Shown: positions 46,598 to 53,046 of the stretch, piece by piece
Numbering within the stretch: position 1 is the first letter of the stretch
Layout: each line of letters opens with the position of its first letter
NCBI GenBank assembly: GCA_018825665.1
Contig: JAHJEG010000034.1
Coordinates: 1 to 53,046 of the forward strand
Length of the DNA: 53,046 nt
Reading direction: 5' to 3'
Origin: a bacterium
Lineage (GTDB): Bacteria > Campylobacterota > Campylobacteria > Campylobacterales > Sulfurimonadaceae
Notes under the pieces: model-generated
The model's database searches: none
The model's input: only the letters and a program-made list of their open reading frames with translations
Told to the model about the DNA's origin: nothing
Position numbers and translations under genes: made by a program

Positions 46598-47239
46598 ATG
46601 AAAAAAGCAACAAAAAAAGAGATACAAGAGATCCATCAACTTTTTATAGACAGATACAGCGATGCAGTTACAGAACTCGAATATAAAAATGCCTATGAAC
46701 TGCTTGTAGCAGTAGCACTTTCGGCACAGTGCACGGATAAAAGGGTAAATATTTTGACCCCAGCCCTTTTTCTTAAATATCCCACCCCGCATGCCCTGGC
46801 CAAGGCAGATTTGGACGAGGTAAAGGCACTTATTAACAGCTGTTCATTTTTTAACAACAAGGCAAAAAATATTATAGAGATGGCAAAAAGAGTAGTTGAA
46901 GTCTATGAGGGAGAGATCCCTCTTAACGAAAAAGAGCTTGTCACCCTCGCCGGAGTCGGTCAAAAAACAGCAAATGTGGTGATGATAGAATACACGGGAG
47001 CAAATCTTATGGCAGTGGATACCCATGTTTTTCGCGTATCCCACAGGCTGGGACTGAGCGATGACAACACCGCTTTGAAGACAGAAGCGACACTGGTCAA
47101 AAAATTTAAAAACGATCTTCACGCACTGCATCAGGGCATGGTTTTGTTTGGTCGCTATATATGCAAGGCTAAAAACCCGGCATGTGATAAATGTTTTTTG
47201 ACAGAGTATTGTAAAACAAAAGAGAGTTTTAAGGTATAA
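46598..47239 (+). CDS. nth: Endonuclease III
   Basis: 213 aa. The helix-hairpin-helix LAGVGQKTANVV carries the catalytic Lys, AVDTHVFRVSHRLG the catalytic Asp, and C-terminal Cys residues (CKAKNPACDKCFLTEYC, spacing 6-2-5) bind the 4Fe-4S cluster. It removes oxidised pyrimidines and cuts the abasic site. It lies 7 bases ahead of a small lipoprotein gene. Divergent from the hybrid kinase. Confidence 0.97.
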   Translation: MKKATKKEIQEIHQLFIDRYSDAVTELEYKNAYELLVAVALSAQCTDKRVNILTPALFLKYPTPHALAKADLDEVKALINSCSFFNNKAKNIIEMAKRVVEVYEGEIPLNEKELVTLAGVGQKTANVVMIEYTGANLMAVDTHVFRVSHRLGLSDDNTALKTEATLVKKFKNDLHALHQGMVLFGRYICKAKNPACDKCFLTEYCKTKESFKV

Positions 47240-47246
47240 TTTTGGC

Positions 47247-47486
47247 ATGATTAAAATAACACTACTAACTTTTGCTCTGCTTTTTTTCACGGCATGTGTA
47301 AACAGGCACGGCATCTCTGCAAAATATTACAGCGATTGTGAAGAGTACTATGATCTTCAGGGTTATTATCACAAAAAATGCGGTGATGACGACATAGTGA
47401 CATACAAAGAGATCGGTGAGGCAACCGGCAAAGTCGTAGATGCTTTCACCGGAAAAAAAGAGCAGCCAAAAGGCAATGTCTGGTAA
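47247..47486 (+). CDS. Small lipoprotein of unknown function
   Basis: 79 aa. A signal peptide ends in lipobox FTAC (Cys17), then a short mature part with two further Cys (SDCEEYYDL, HKKCGDDD) that could pair. No family is recognised. It follows nth by 7 bases and is probably cotranscribed. A one-mismatch uptake-like motif (47291-47301) overlaps the lipobox codons. Confidence 0.75.
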   Translation: MIKITLLTFALLFFTACVNRHGISAKYYSDCEEYYDLQGYYHKKCGDDDIVTYKEIGEATGKVVDAFTGKKEQPKGNVW

Positions 47487-47510
47487 AAAGAGGGACTGCT
47501 GCCTTTAGAG

Positions 47511-48218
47511 CTATTTTATCGCTATAAACGTAGCGAAATTTGCCCAGCGAAAGATCACCTCACAATGTGAAAAGCCGCAGCTTTTAGCCATCTTGATATT
47601 TTCCTCTTCACTGTAGGGCACTAGAACATTTTCCAATGCTTCTCTTTTTTGCATGATCTCATAAAGGGAATAGCCCTGCTCTTGTTTGAAATCGTAATAA
47701 CACTCAATCAGATCTTTGTTGAGTTTTGGATGGTGGCTTATCACCTTTTCACTGAATATAAAAATCCCCTCTTTTTTCAAGGAGCTTGAGATCTTTTTCA
47801 CAAGCTCTTCGCGGACCAGGGGACGGATAAACTGAAGGGTATAATTACTGACGAATACATCAGCCGTTTTATATTCATAATCCAAAATATCCGCATATTT
47901 CACTTCAATATCTGCACCGTACGCCTCACATTTTTTTCTTGCCTGTTCCAGCATTGCTTCTGAGTTGTCAAGACCTACAAGGGTCGCATCATTCTTCAGC
48001 TTTCTGTGAATGTTCAACAAAAGTGTGGCGGTAGAACAGCCAAGATCATACATAATCCCGCCCTCTTGAAGCTTTTTAAGGGCAAAAAATTCGGTTATCT
48101 TTTGAGACTCGCCGTAAAAAGGCACGCTTCTTTGAAGCATATCATCAAATACGGCTGCAACCTCTTCATCGAATTCGAACTGTTTTTTAATCGGTTTTGT
48201 AAATACTTTATCATTCAT
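47511..48218 (-). CDS. cmoA: Carboxy-SAM synthase CmoA
   Basis: 235 aa. It has the SAM-binding loop [15 protein letters not shown] and the family opening [33 protein letters not shown]. CmoA turns SAM and prephenate into carboxy-SAM, used by CmoB to make cmo5U34 in tRNA. Its C-terminus ends in the family-type [13 protein letters not shown]. It converges on the small lipoprotein gene; cmoB is not here. Confidence 0.95.
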   Translation of the reverse strand: MNDKVFTKPIKKQFEFDEEVAAVFDDMLQRSVPFYGESQKITEFFALKKLQEGGIMYDLGCSTATLLLNIHRKLKNDATLVGLDNSEAMLEQARKKCEAYGADIEVKYADILDYEYKTADVFVSNYTLQFIRPLVREELVKKISSSLKKEGIFIFSEKVISHHPKLNKDLIECYYDFKQEQGYSLYEIMQKREALENVLVPYSEEENIKMAKSCGFSHCEVIFRWANFATFIAIK

Positions 48219-48294
48219 ATGTTTTTCCTAATTCGTAATTTTAACCAAAATCTTATGATACAATCCATATAATTTTTAAAATCAAGGCAAAGAT

Positions 48295-48639
48295 ATGAAG
48301 TTTGACACCTCGACTTTGATGATGCTGTTTTTTGTACTCTTTTTTATTATCAGCATGTGGAAGATATACGCTTTCTTACCCAACAAAGCTCTCGCAGATG
48401 ATGACACCACAAAAGAGTCCGAAGATGAACTGATGCGTCTAATGCTCAAGGTTATAAAAGAGAATAAGGGTGAATTGGATTTGGAGCAGTTGTTTGCAAA
48501 GATGACTCAGGAAGAGAGCTTTGATGCACAGCACTTTTGGAGATTTAATCTTAACAGACTCAAACATCTTCTCAACAAGCACTATCTGAAAAATCCACAT
48601 GCCAAGAACCTGCAGGATATTTATACCCAGCAGATTTGA
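48295..48639 (+). CDS. Unknown 114-aa membrane-anchored protein
   Basis: One N-terminal membrane helix (about 8-28, MMLFFVLFFIISMWKIY) followed by an 85-residue cytoplasmic or periplasmic helical domain rich in charged residues. No recognisable family. It is divergent from cmoA and convergent with fbaA. Two one-mismatch copies of the uptake-like motif fall in it (48352 in the helix, coding Ser-Met-Trp-Lys, and 48593, coding Pro-His-Ala-Lys). Confidence 0.75.
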   Translation: MKFDTSTLMMLFFVLFFIISMWKIYAFLPNKALADDDTTKESEDELMRLMLKVIKENKGELDLEQLFAKMTQEESFDAQHFWRFNLNRLKHLLNKHYLKNPHAKNLQDIYTQQI

Positions 48640-48640
48640 G

Positions 48641-48664
48641 AGCATGTGGAAGTTTCCACATGCC
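48641..48664. terminator. Head-to-head pair of uptake-like motifs between convergent genes
   Basis: A one-mismatch copy (48641-48651, minus) and an exact copy (48654-48664, plus) give a perfect 10-bp stem (48642-48651 and 48654-48663) around a 2-base GT gap. It fills the 33-base gap between the unknown gene and fbaA stops. Confidence 0.7.
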
Positions 48665-48672
48665 GCGGTATT

Positions 48673-49752
48673 TTAGTTTCTGTTCAGTGCGTTTAAATCT
48701 TTAAATGCTTCCATGACACGAGCGACAAGTGTTTCTTGTCCCGCTCTTAGCCATTTTCTCGGATCATAGTATTTTTTATTCGGCTTGTCTTCACCTTCCG
48801 GATTTCCGATTTGCCCCTGCATATAATCACGATATTTTTCATAATAGTCTCTCACTCCTGCCCAGGTTGCCCACTGCGTATCCGTATCGATGTTCATTTT
48901 TATAACACCGTAGCCGATAGCCTCTGCAATCTCTTCAGGAGCAGAACCTGAGCCCCCGTGAAAAACAAAGTTTACAGGTTTTTCATTCGTGTTATACTTT
49001 TCCTGAATATATTTTTGAGAATTGTCCAGGATTTTTGGAGTAAGCATTACGTTACCCGGCTTATAAACGCCGTGAACATTCCCAAAAGATGCAGCGATAG
49101 TGAAGTCAGGTGATACTTTGCTCAATTCTTCGTACGCATAGGCGACCTCTTCAGGCTGAGTGTATAAAAGAGCGTTGTCTATGTTGGTATTGTCCACACC
49201 ATCCTCTTCACCGCCGGTAACGCCAAGCTCTATCTCTATGCTCATCCCGATTTTACTCATACGCTCCAAATATGCTTTACAAATCGCAATATTCTCTTCC
49301 AGAGGCTCTTCTGAAAGGTCAAGCATATGTGATGAAAACAAAGGTTTCCCTTGCGCTTTAAAATGGCTTTCACCGGCTTCAAGCAATGCATCAATCCAAG
49401 GGAGAAGCTTTTTGGCGGCATGGTCTGTATGCAGGATAACAGGTACGCCGTAACTCTCAGCCATCATATGTACATGAATAGCTCCGCTTACAGCACCGAT
49501 GATTGCAGCTTTTTCACCATCGTTGCTTAAACCTTTTCCGGCGTAGTAAGCGGCACCGCCGTTACTAAACTGGATGATTACCGGAGATTTGACTTTTGCG
49601 GCAGCTTCCAACACTGCATTGACAGAATCCGTTCCGACTACATTTACAGCCGGAATAGCGAATCCTATCTCCTTTGCATGTGCGTAAACTTTTTGTACAT
49701 CATCTCCAAACAAAACACCAGGCTTAACAATATCTAAAATACCTTTACTCAT
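48673..49752 (-). CDS. fbaA: Class II fructose-bisphosphate aldolase
   Basis: 359 aa, class IIA length. PVILHTDHAAKKLLPW, HMLDLSEEPLEENI, EIELGVTGGEEDGVDN and VFHGGSGS are conserved Zn- and phosphate-binding segments. It cleaves or forms fructose 1,6-bisphosphate; in an rTCA autotroph the gluconeogenic direction is likely dominant. The -10 TATAAT lies at 49786-49781, 29 bases ahead of the ATG. Divergent from the cyclase-like operon. Confidence 0.97.
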   Translation of the reverse strand: MSKGILDIVKPGVLFGDDVQKVYAHAKEIGFAIPAVNVVGTDSVNAVLEAAAKVKSPVIIQFSNGGAAYYAGKGLSNDGEKAAIIGAVSGAIHVHMMAESYGVPVILHTDHAAKKLLPWIDALLEAGESHFKAQGKPLFSSHMLDLSEEPLEENIAICKAYLERMSKIGMSIEIELGVTGGEEDGVDNTNIDNALLYTQPEEVAYAYEELSKVSPDFTIAASFGNVHGVYKPGNVMLTPKILDNSQKYIQEKYNTNEKPVNFVFHGGSGSAPEEIAEAIGYGVIKMNIDTDTQWATWAGVRDYYEKYRDYMQGQIGNPEGEDKPNKKYYDPRKWLRAGQETLVARVMEAFKDLNALNRN

Positions 49753-49780
49753 AACAAATCCTAAACATTTTAATTGCGAG

Positions 49781-49786
49781 ATTATA
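49781..49786 (-). promoter_or_regulatory. -10 box of fbaA
   Basis: TATAAT on the minus strand, 29 bases ahead of the ATG, in the 137-base divergent gap shared with the cyclase-like operon. Confidence 0.55.
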
Positions 49787-49889
49787 ATATATGCTTCATT
49801 TAAAAGAACTTTGTTTTATAAATTTTTAAATATATCCCAAGAAAAGTTTTTTATGATAAAATAACTAAAAATATTAAATTAGAGGCAAA

Positions 49890-50555
49890 ATGTCTAGTAA
49901 TAAGAACAATGAATGGACGACTGACATCATATTGACGGACATCATTAATTTTTCCAAGCTCGAAGCAAAACAGCAGTTGGAAATAATAAATTATTTAACA
50001 AAAAGCTATTCAAAGATGATAGAGAAGATGCTTCTTAACTCAAATATGCCGTTGAACAAGTTTATACTTGGATTTATCTCTACGGGTGACGGTTTTTTTT
50101 GTATTTTAAATCCCAGGCTCAAAGGATACGGAATCATTCTAGCGCTTAGTTTTAACCATTTTTCCGAATATATAGCTAAAAAGTATCCTTATTTCGAGGG
50201 TGTCAGAGTCGCAGTTCATACGGGAAAGCTCTATGAGTTTACAGATATACTCGGAAACAGAAACTACATAGGAGACGGACTCAACAACTGCTCTAGATAT
50301 TTAGAATTCAAAAACTATACGATTTCAACAGTTATAGCATCGGATGTAGCCTTTGAGAGTTTAAAAAAATTTTTGAGTATCCACGAAGACTTTGAGCTGC
50401 TTCTGTCGCAAAGAGAATTTAAATACTCCGCACCTCATGTATTTAAAGACAAACACGGCAATGAAAAAAAAGGGATTATGGTCTGGCTGCGAAAAGCGGG
50501 TATTATCAATCCGCCAAATACAAACTTCAATTCAATTATTCAAAGGGAGATCTAG
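49890..50555 (+). CDS. Class III nucleotide-cyclase-like protein
   Basis: 221 aa, a stand-alone cyclase homology domain. The first metal Asp is Asp17 (ILTDIINFS), the second Asp67 (ISTGDGFF); VRVAVHTGKLY and GDGLNNCSRYLE follow with the Asn132/Arg136 pair that stabilises the transition state. The Lys that selects adenine in adenylate cyclases is replaced (Ile at about 64), so the nucleotide is unclear. No membrane or sensor segment. AGAGGC precedes the ATG. Its stop directly abuts the next ATG. Structure is recognisable, catalytic role is inference. Confidence 0.75.
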   Translation: MSSNKNNEWTTDIILTDIINFSKLEAKQQLEIINYLTKSYSKMIEKMLLNSNMPLNKFILGFISTGDGFFCILNPRLKGYGIILALSFNHFSEYIAKKYPYFEGVRVAVHTGKLYEFTDILGNRNYIGDGLNNCSRYLEFKNYTISTVIASDVAFESLKKFLSIHEDFELLLSQREFKYSAPHVFKDKHGNEKKGIMVWLRKAGIINPPNTNFNSIIQREI

Positions 50556-51245
50556 ATGAGATTAAGTATAGACGAATATTCAAAAAAATTCAAAATGTCA
50601 AAAGAGATGATCCATTCCAAATTAAAAGCAAAAAAACTAAACTACATCATAGAAAACGGCACGACCTATATTATCGTGAGCGACTCCGCATCAGAAGATG
50701 ATAACCAAACAAAGCCCGAAGAAAAAACAGCGCAGATGGTGCCTCAGGCCTTGAGCAGACCCAAGACAACCGTAGCGACAGTGTTGGCATTGTACCAAAG
50801 AGAAAACAGACAATTAAAAGATAAGATCATCCAGCTAGAAGCCAAAATAGATAAATTAATCGATGATAAAGAACAGATGCTTCGATACGAGAGAGATAAA
50901 ATAGAGGAGATTTACAGCGCAAAGGATGAGCAGTTAAAAAATATTTTGGAGCTTGTCAACAAAAAATTTATTTTGGAACAAAAGCCTCAGACTATCCATG
51001 AGGTTGAAACTTTCAATACCCAAAAAATACCAACGGCTTCGGAGGAGGATGAGAGCGGCAATCAGGAAAAAGTCGTGGAACTAAGGGATTATCTAAAAAC
51101 CCTTGATTTAAAATCCCACCAAAGAAAAATAATAAAAAGAAGGTTTTATGCAGCGTACGACAATGACGTAAGAATAATGCAGCAAAACGGTAAACTTTAT
51201 TTAGATTTTTCTAAATATGACTATAGCGATTTACTTTCCTACTAA
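50556..51245 (+). CDS. Putative HTH and coiled-coil protein
   Basis: 229 aa. The first 45 residues (RLSIDEYSKKFKMSKEMIHSKLKAKKLNYIIENGTTYIIV) look like the small winged HTH used by MerR/excisionase-type proteins. A linker and long coiled coil (about 85-150) follow. A basic C-terminal segment (SHQRKIIKRRFYAAYDNDVRI) ends it. Family not known to me. GGGAGA precedes the ATG. It is coupled to the cyclase-like gene (0 bases) and is 9 bases before the FapA gene. Confidence 0.65.
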   Translation: MRLSIDEYSKKFKMSKEMIHSKLKAKKLNYIIENGTTYIIVSDSASEDDNQTKPEEKTAQMVPQALSRPKTTVATVLALYQRENRQLKDKIIQLEAKIDKLIDDKEQMLRYERDKIEEIYSAKDEQLKNILELVNKKFILEQKPQTIHEVETFNTQKIPTASEEDESGNQEKVVELRDYLKTLDLKSHQRKIIKRRFYAAYDNDVRIMQQNGKLYLDFSKYDYSDLLSY

Positions 51246-51254
51246 GGCAAAATT

Positions 51255-52928
51255 ATGAGTGAAATATTGCAAACAAGCGTAAAAACCAAAAACATCAAAG
51301 AAACTATGCAGACATTTGCTTCAGATAATTTCACTCCGCTTGCCGAGTGTGATTTCACCATAGATGAAGTAAGTATATATATAAGAAGCAGTGCGAATAC
51401 CGATTTCACTGTTTTTCAAGGTGATATCAAAGAAGAGTTTGACACAGATGAAAAGCTTTTAAACAGGCATGTGGAGTTTCATCAGGTTTACAGCATTACG
51501 GCCACAAAAAGAAAAACCTGCGATATAAAACTAAGTTATAGTATAGACTTCGGGGAATACTCCACAAATCCAAAAATAATAATAAATCCGGGTTCGCACA
51601 TACCTTATAAGCTTTTCAAACCCAAAGAGCTATTCCAGATTCTGCTCCAAGAGATCAATAAGATCAAAGCAGAAAATGGCATTTTGATACATATATTTGA
51701 TGCATCAATGATAAAAAACCTGAAGATATTGACAAAATACATCTATGCGGGGAGTTTCACAAAAAAAGTAAGAATCCCTCTTTTTGAGGGGATTGAACCT
51801 GAAATATCCAGAGCGAGTAAACTCATCATGTGGTTTGAGCACAAAGATGCACACCAGCAGGTTATAGAGGTTGAAGAGGGGGAGGTTCTTGTTGAATTCA
51901 AAAAACCGATTTTCGGTAAAAACGGATTCAATGCTTTTGGCTTGCAGATTGATAACAATTATGGAACCAATCTGAATGACCTTCAGGCAGATATTGATTA
52001 CGAGAGCATAAAGATTGAAGAGAACTCTGACAAGAAACTTTATAAAAGCAAACGAAAAGGTTATGTAAATTTTGACGGCACATATCTGACCGTCAACAAC
52101 AAAGTAAAGATGTCCAAGCTCTCACGGGTTCAGGATTCTGTCGCAAAAGAACAGGATAACAACATTGAAGTTCACATCTCTCAAAACGATACGACAAAAG
52201 ACAGTATAGGAGAAGGTGTTGAACTTACATCAGAAACGATACTTGTGAATGGGCATATAGGAGCAAACAGTATCTTAGAAGCAGTAAATCTACAGGTTGA
52301 AGGGGCCACACACAAGGATTCAACCCAATTTGCAAGATTTGCCAAGATAAACAGACATAAGGGTACATTGCGTTGTCATGAGGCTAAGATTGCTCTTTTA
52401 GAAGGGGGTGAAGTACACGCCACAAATGTACATATCGAAGCTTCTCTGGGCGGTGTTGTCCGTGCTCAGAATGTGACGATAGGACACGTCAAGAGCAACC
52501 TAAAAGTATATGCCTCCCATTCCATAACACTCAGACTTGTCAGCGGAGAAGATAATCTTTTTAAAATCAACTATAAAGAGGTACCCATCCTAAACAGTAA
52601 AATAGATTTGATCAATGAAGATATACAAGAATTAAAATACTCCCTAGAAGAAGCCAAAAGACATAATGTATCCCAAGTGCCTCTTATCAAGGAAAAAATA
52701 AAACGCTTCCAAAATGAAAAAAAATCTATAATTCATTCTACTGAAGGTGCAAAAGTCACCATTGAAAAACCGCTTCACGGACTTAATAAGATCATCTTCA
52801 CAATTGATGATGATCATGAACTGATTTTTAAAACCGATGCAACAACTTACGATCCTTTTTATATAGAGATGCAAGAGGATAAAATCATCCTGCATCCCGT
52901 CAATACGTCTCTGCCTCTTCACTCATAA
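51255..52928 (+). CDS. DUF342/FapA-family polymer-like protein
   Basis: 557 aa. The N-terminal half holds a variable domain; the middle (about 210-470, with GKNGFNAFG, KRKGYVNFDG, and a turn-repeating series ETILVNGHIGANSILEAVNLQV... EGGEVHATNVHIEASLGGVVRAQNVTIG) is the right-handed beta-helix of FapA/DUF342. It ends in a coiled coil (NEDIQELKYSLEEAK). Members include Vibrio FapA, linked to flagellar position and sugar signalling. AAGG precedes the ATG. It ends the operon with the cyclase-like gene. Confidence 0.85.
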   Translation: MSEILQTSVKTKNIKETMQTFASDNFTPLAECDFTIDEVSIYIRSSANTDFTVFQGDIKEEFDTDEKLLNRHVEFHQVYSITATKRKTCDIKLSYSIDFGEYSTNPKIIINPGSHIPYKLFKPKELFQILLQEINKIKAENGILIHIFDASMIKNLKILTKYIYAGSFTKKVRIPLFEGIEPEISRASKLIMWFEHKDAHQQVIEVEEGEVLVEFKKPIFGKNGFNAFGLQIDNNYGTNLNDLQADIDYESIKIEENSDKKLYKSKRKGYVNFDGTYLTVNNKVKMSKLSRVQDSVAKEQDNNIEVHISQNDTTKDSIGEGVELTSETILVNGHIGANSILEAVNLQVEGATHKDSTQFARFAKINRHKGTLRCHEAKIALLEGGEVHATNVHIEASLGGVVRAQNVTIGHVKSNLKVYASHSITLRLVSGEDNLFKINYKEVPILNSKIDLINEDIQELKYSLEEAKRHNVSQVPLIKEKIKRFQNEKKSIIHSTEGAKVTIEKPLHGLNKIIFTIDDDHELIFKTDATTYDPFYIEMQEDKIILHPVNTSLPLHS

Positions 52929-52955
52929 AATCCCCGCTTTGCACGCAAGCCAAAA

Positions 52956-52973
52956 ATGAGCCTAAGGGCTCAT
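52956..52973 (-). terminator. Hairpin beyond fapA, terminator for leftward transcript
   Basis: Stem ATGAGCC/GGCTCAT with a 4-base loop. On the minus strand it is followed by T5; on the plus strand by A7, so it ends a leftward transcript from beyond the right edge, and also lies at the end of the rightward fapA operon. Confidence 0.6.
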
Positions 52974-53014
52974 AAAAAAACTGTCTGTACTTATCTATTT
53001 TTCTTCAAAAAATA

Positions 53015-53030
53015 ATACGGTTTTCCGTAT
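53015..53030 (-). terminator. Second small hairpin at the right edge
   Basis: ATACGG-TTTT-CCGTAT. On the minus strand it is followed by TATTTTTT. The minus frame from base 53046 stays open for 13 codons to a TGA near 53007, so a leftward gene may end here; only its last residues would be in the window. Confidence 0.45.
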
Positions 53031-53046
53031 ATTTAATAATTAAAAC

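Overview
The window is a gene-dense, roughly 37% GC stretch of a free-living, flagellated, autotrophic Campylobacterota (epsilonproteobacterial) chromosome, most like Sulfurimonas or a close relative. The clues are the two-subunit ATP citrate lyase of the reverse TCA cycle (aclB-aclA), a cbpA-hspR heat-shock pair of the Helicobacter type, a short FlgJ holding only the rod-binding part, a DUF3373 outer-membrane protein, a small-type PurL, a multihaem c-type cytochrome and many c-di-GMP enzymes. Genes fill almost everything; the longest gap is about 200 bases, and I see no insertion sequence, phage, CRISPR array or tRNA. The assignment rests on recognised families, not on a search.

Layout. 1-0.2 kb: a leftward stable-RNA-type promoter and leader, probably of an rRNA operon just outside the window. 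0.2-6 kb: a pseudopilin, aclA/aclB, a GT39-like membrane protein and a glutamine amidotransferase (trpG/pabA). 6-12 kb: an orphan Opp/Dpp-type permease and a flagellar block (flgK, flgN-like, flgM behind a sigma28-type promoter; flgJ, flgI, rsmD). 12-15.9 kb: a PAS/GGDEF cyclase, a DnaQ-like protein with a ruined active site and two unknown genes. 16-23.5 kb: murA, hspR/cbpA, purH, purL, a Gre factor. 23.6-27.3 kb: an HDOD protein, RNase R and HolA in one direction. 27.5-30 kb: ilvC, an unknown gene and a NYN-domain gene. 30-35.1 kb: the conserved rpmH-rnpA-yidD-yidC-jag-mnmE-ruvX cluster. 35.3-39.4 kb: a secreted small protein, a DUF3373 porin-like protein, a GGDEF-EAL protein and a tetrahaem lipoprotein. 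39.4-49.8 kb: clpB, a nitroreductase, a PLP enzyme, a PpiC isomerase, a hybrid histidine kinase, nth, cmoA and fbaA. 49.9-52.9 kb: a compact operon of a class III nucleotide-cyclase-like protein, a putative HTH/coiled-coil protein and a DUF342/FapA protein.

The most striking signal is not a gene. The 11-mer TTCCACATGCC occurs 13 times exactly, in both orientations, and about 10 more times with one mismatch, where about 0.01 exact copies would be expected by a rough base-composition estimate. It sits in genes in several reading frames and in gaps, and twice forms head-to-head pairs making a hairpin between genes. This is how DNA uptake sequences of Neisseriaceae and Pasteurellaceae behave, so I propose an uptake-sequence-like element in this Campylobacterota lineage.

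Two promoters (cbpA-hspR and clpB) carry operators matching the HspR element HAIR laid over near-consensus -35/-10 boxes with the same 18-base spacer, which suggests a small HspR heat-shock regulon visible within the window.
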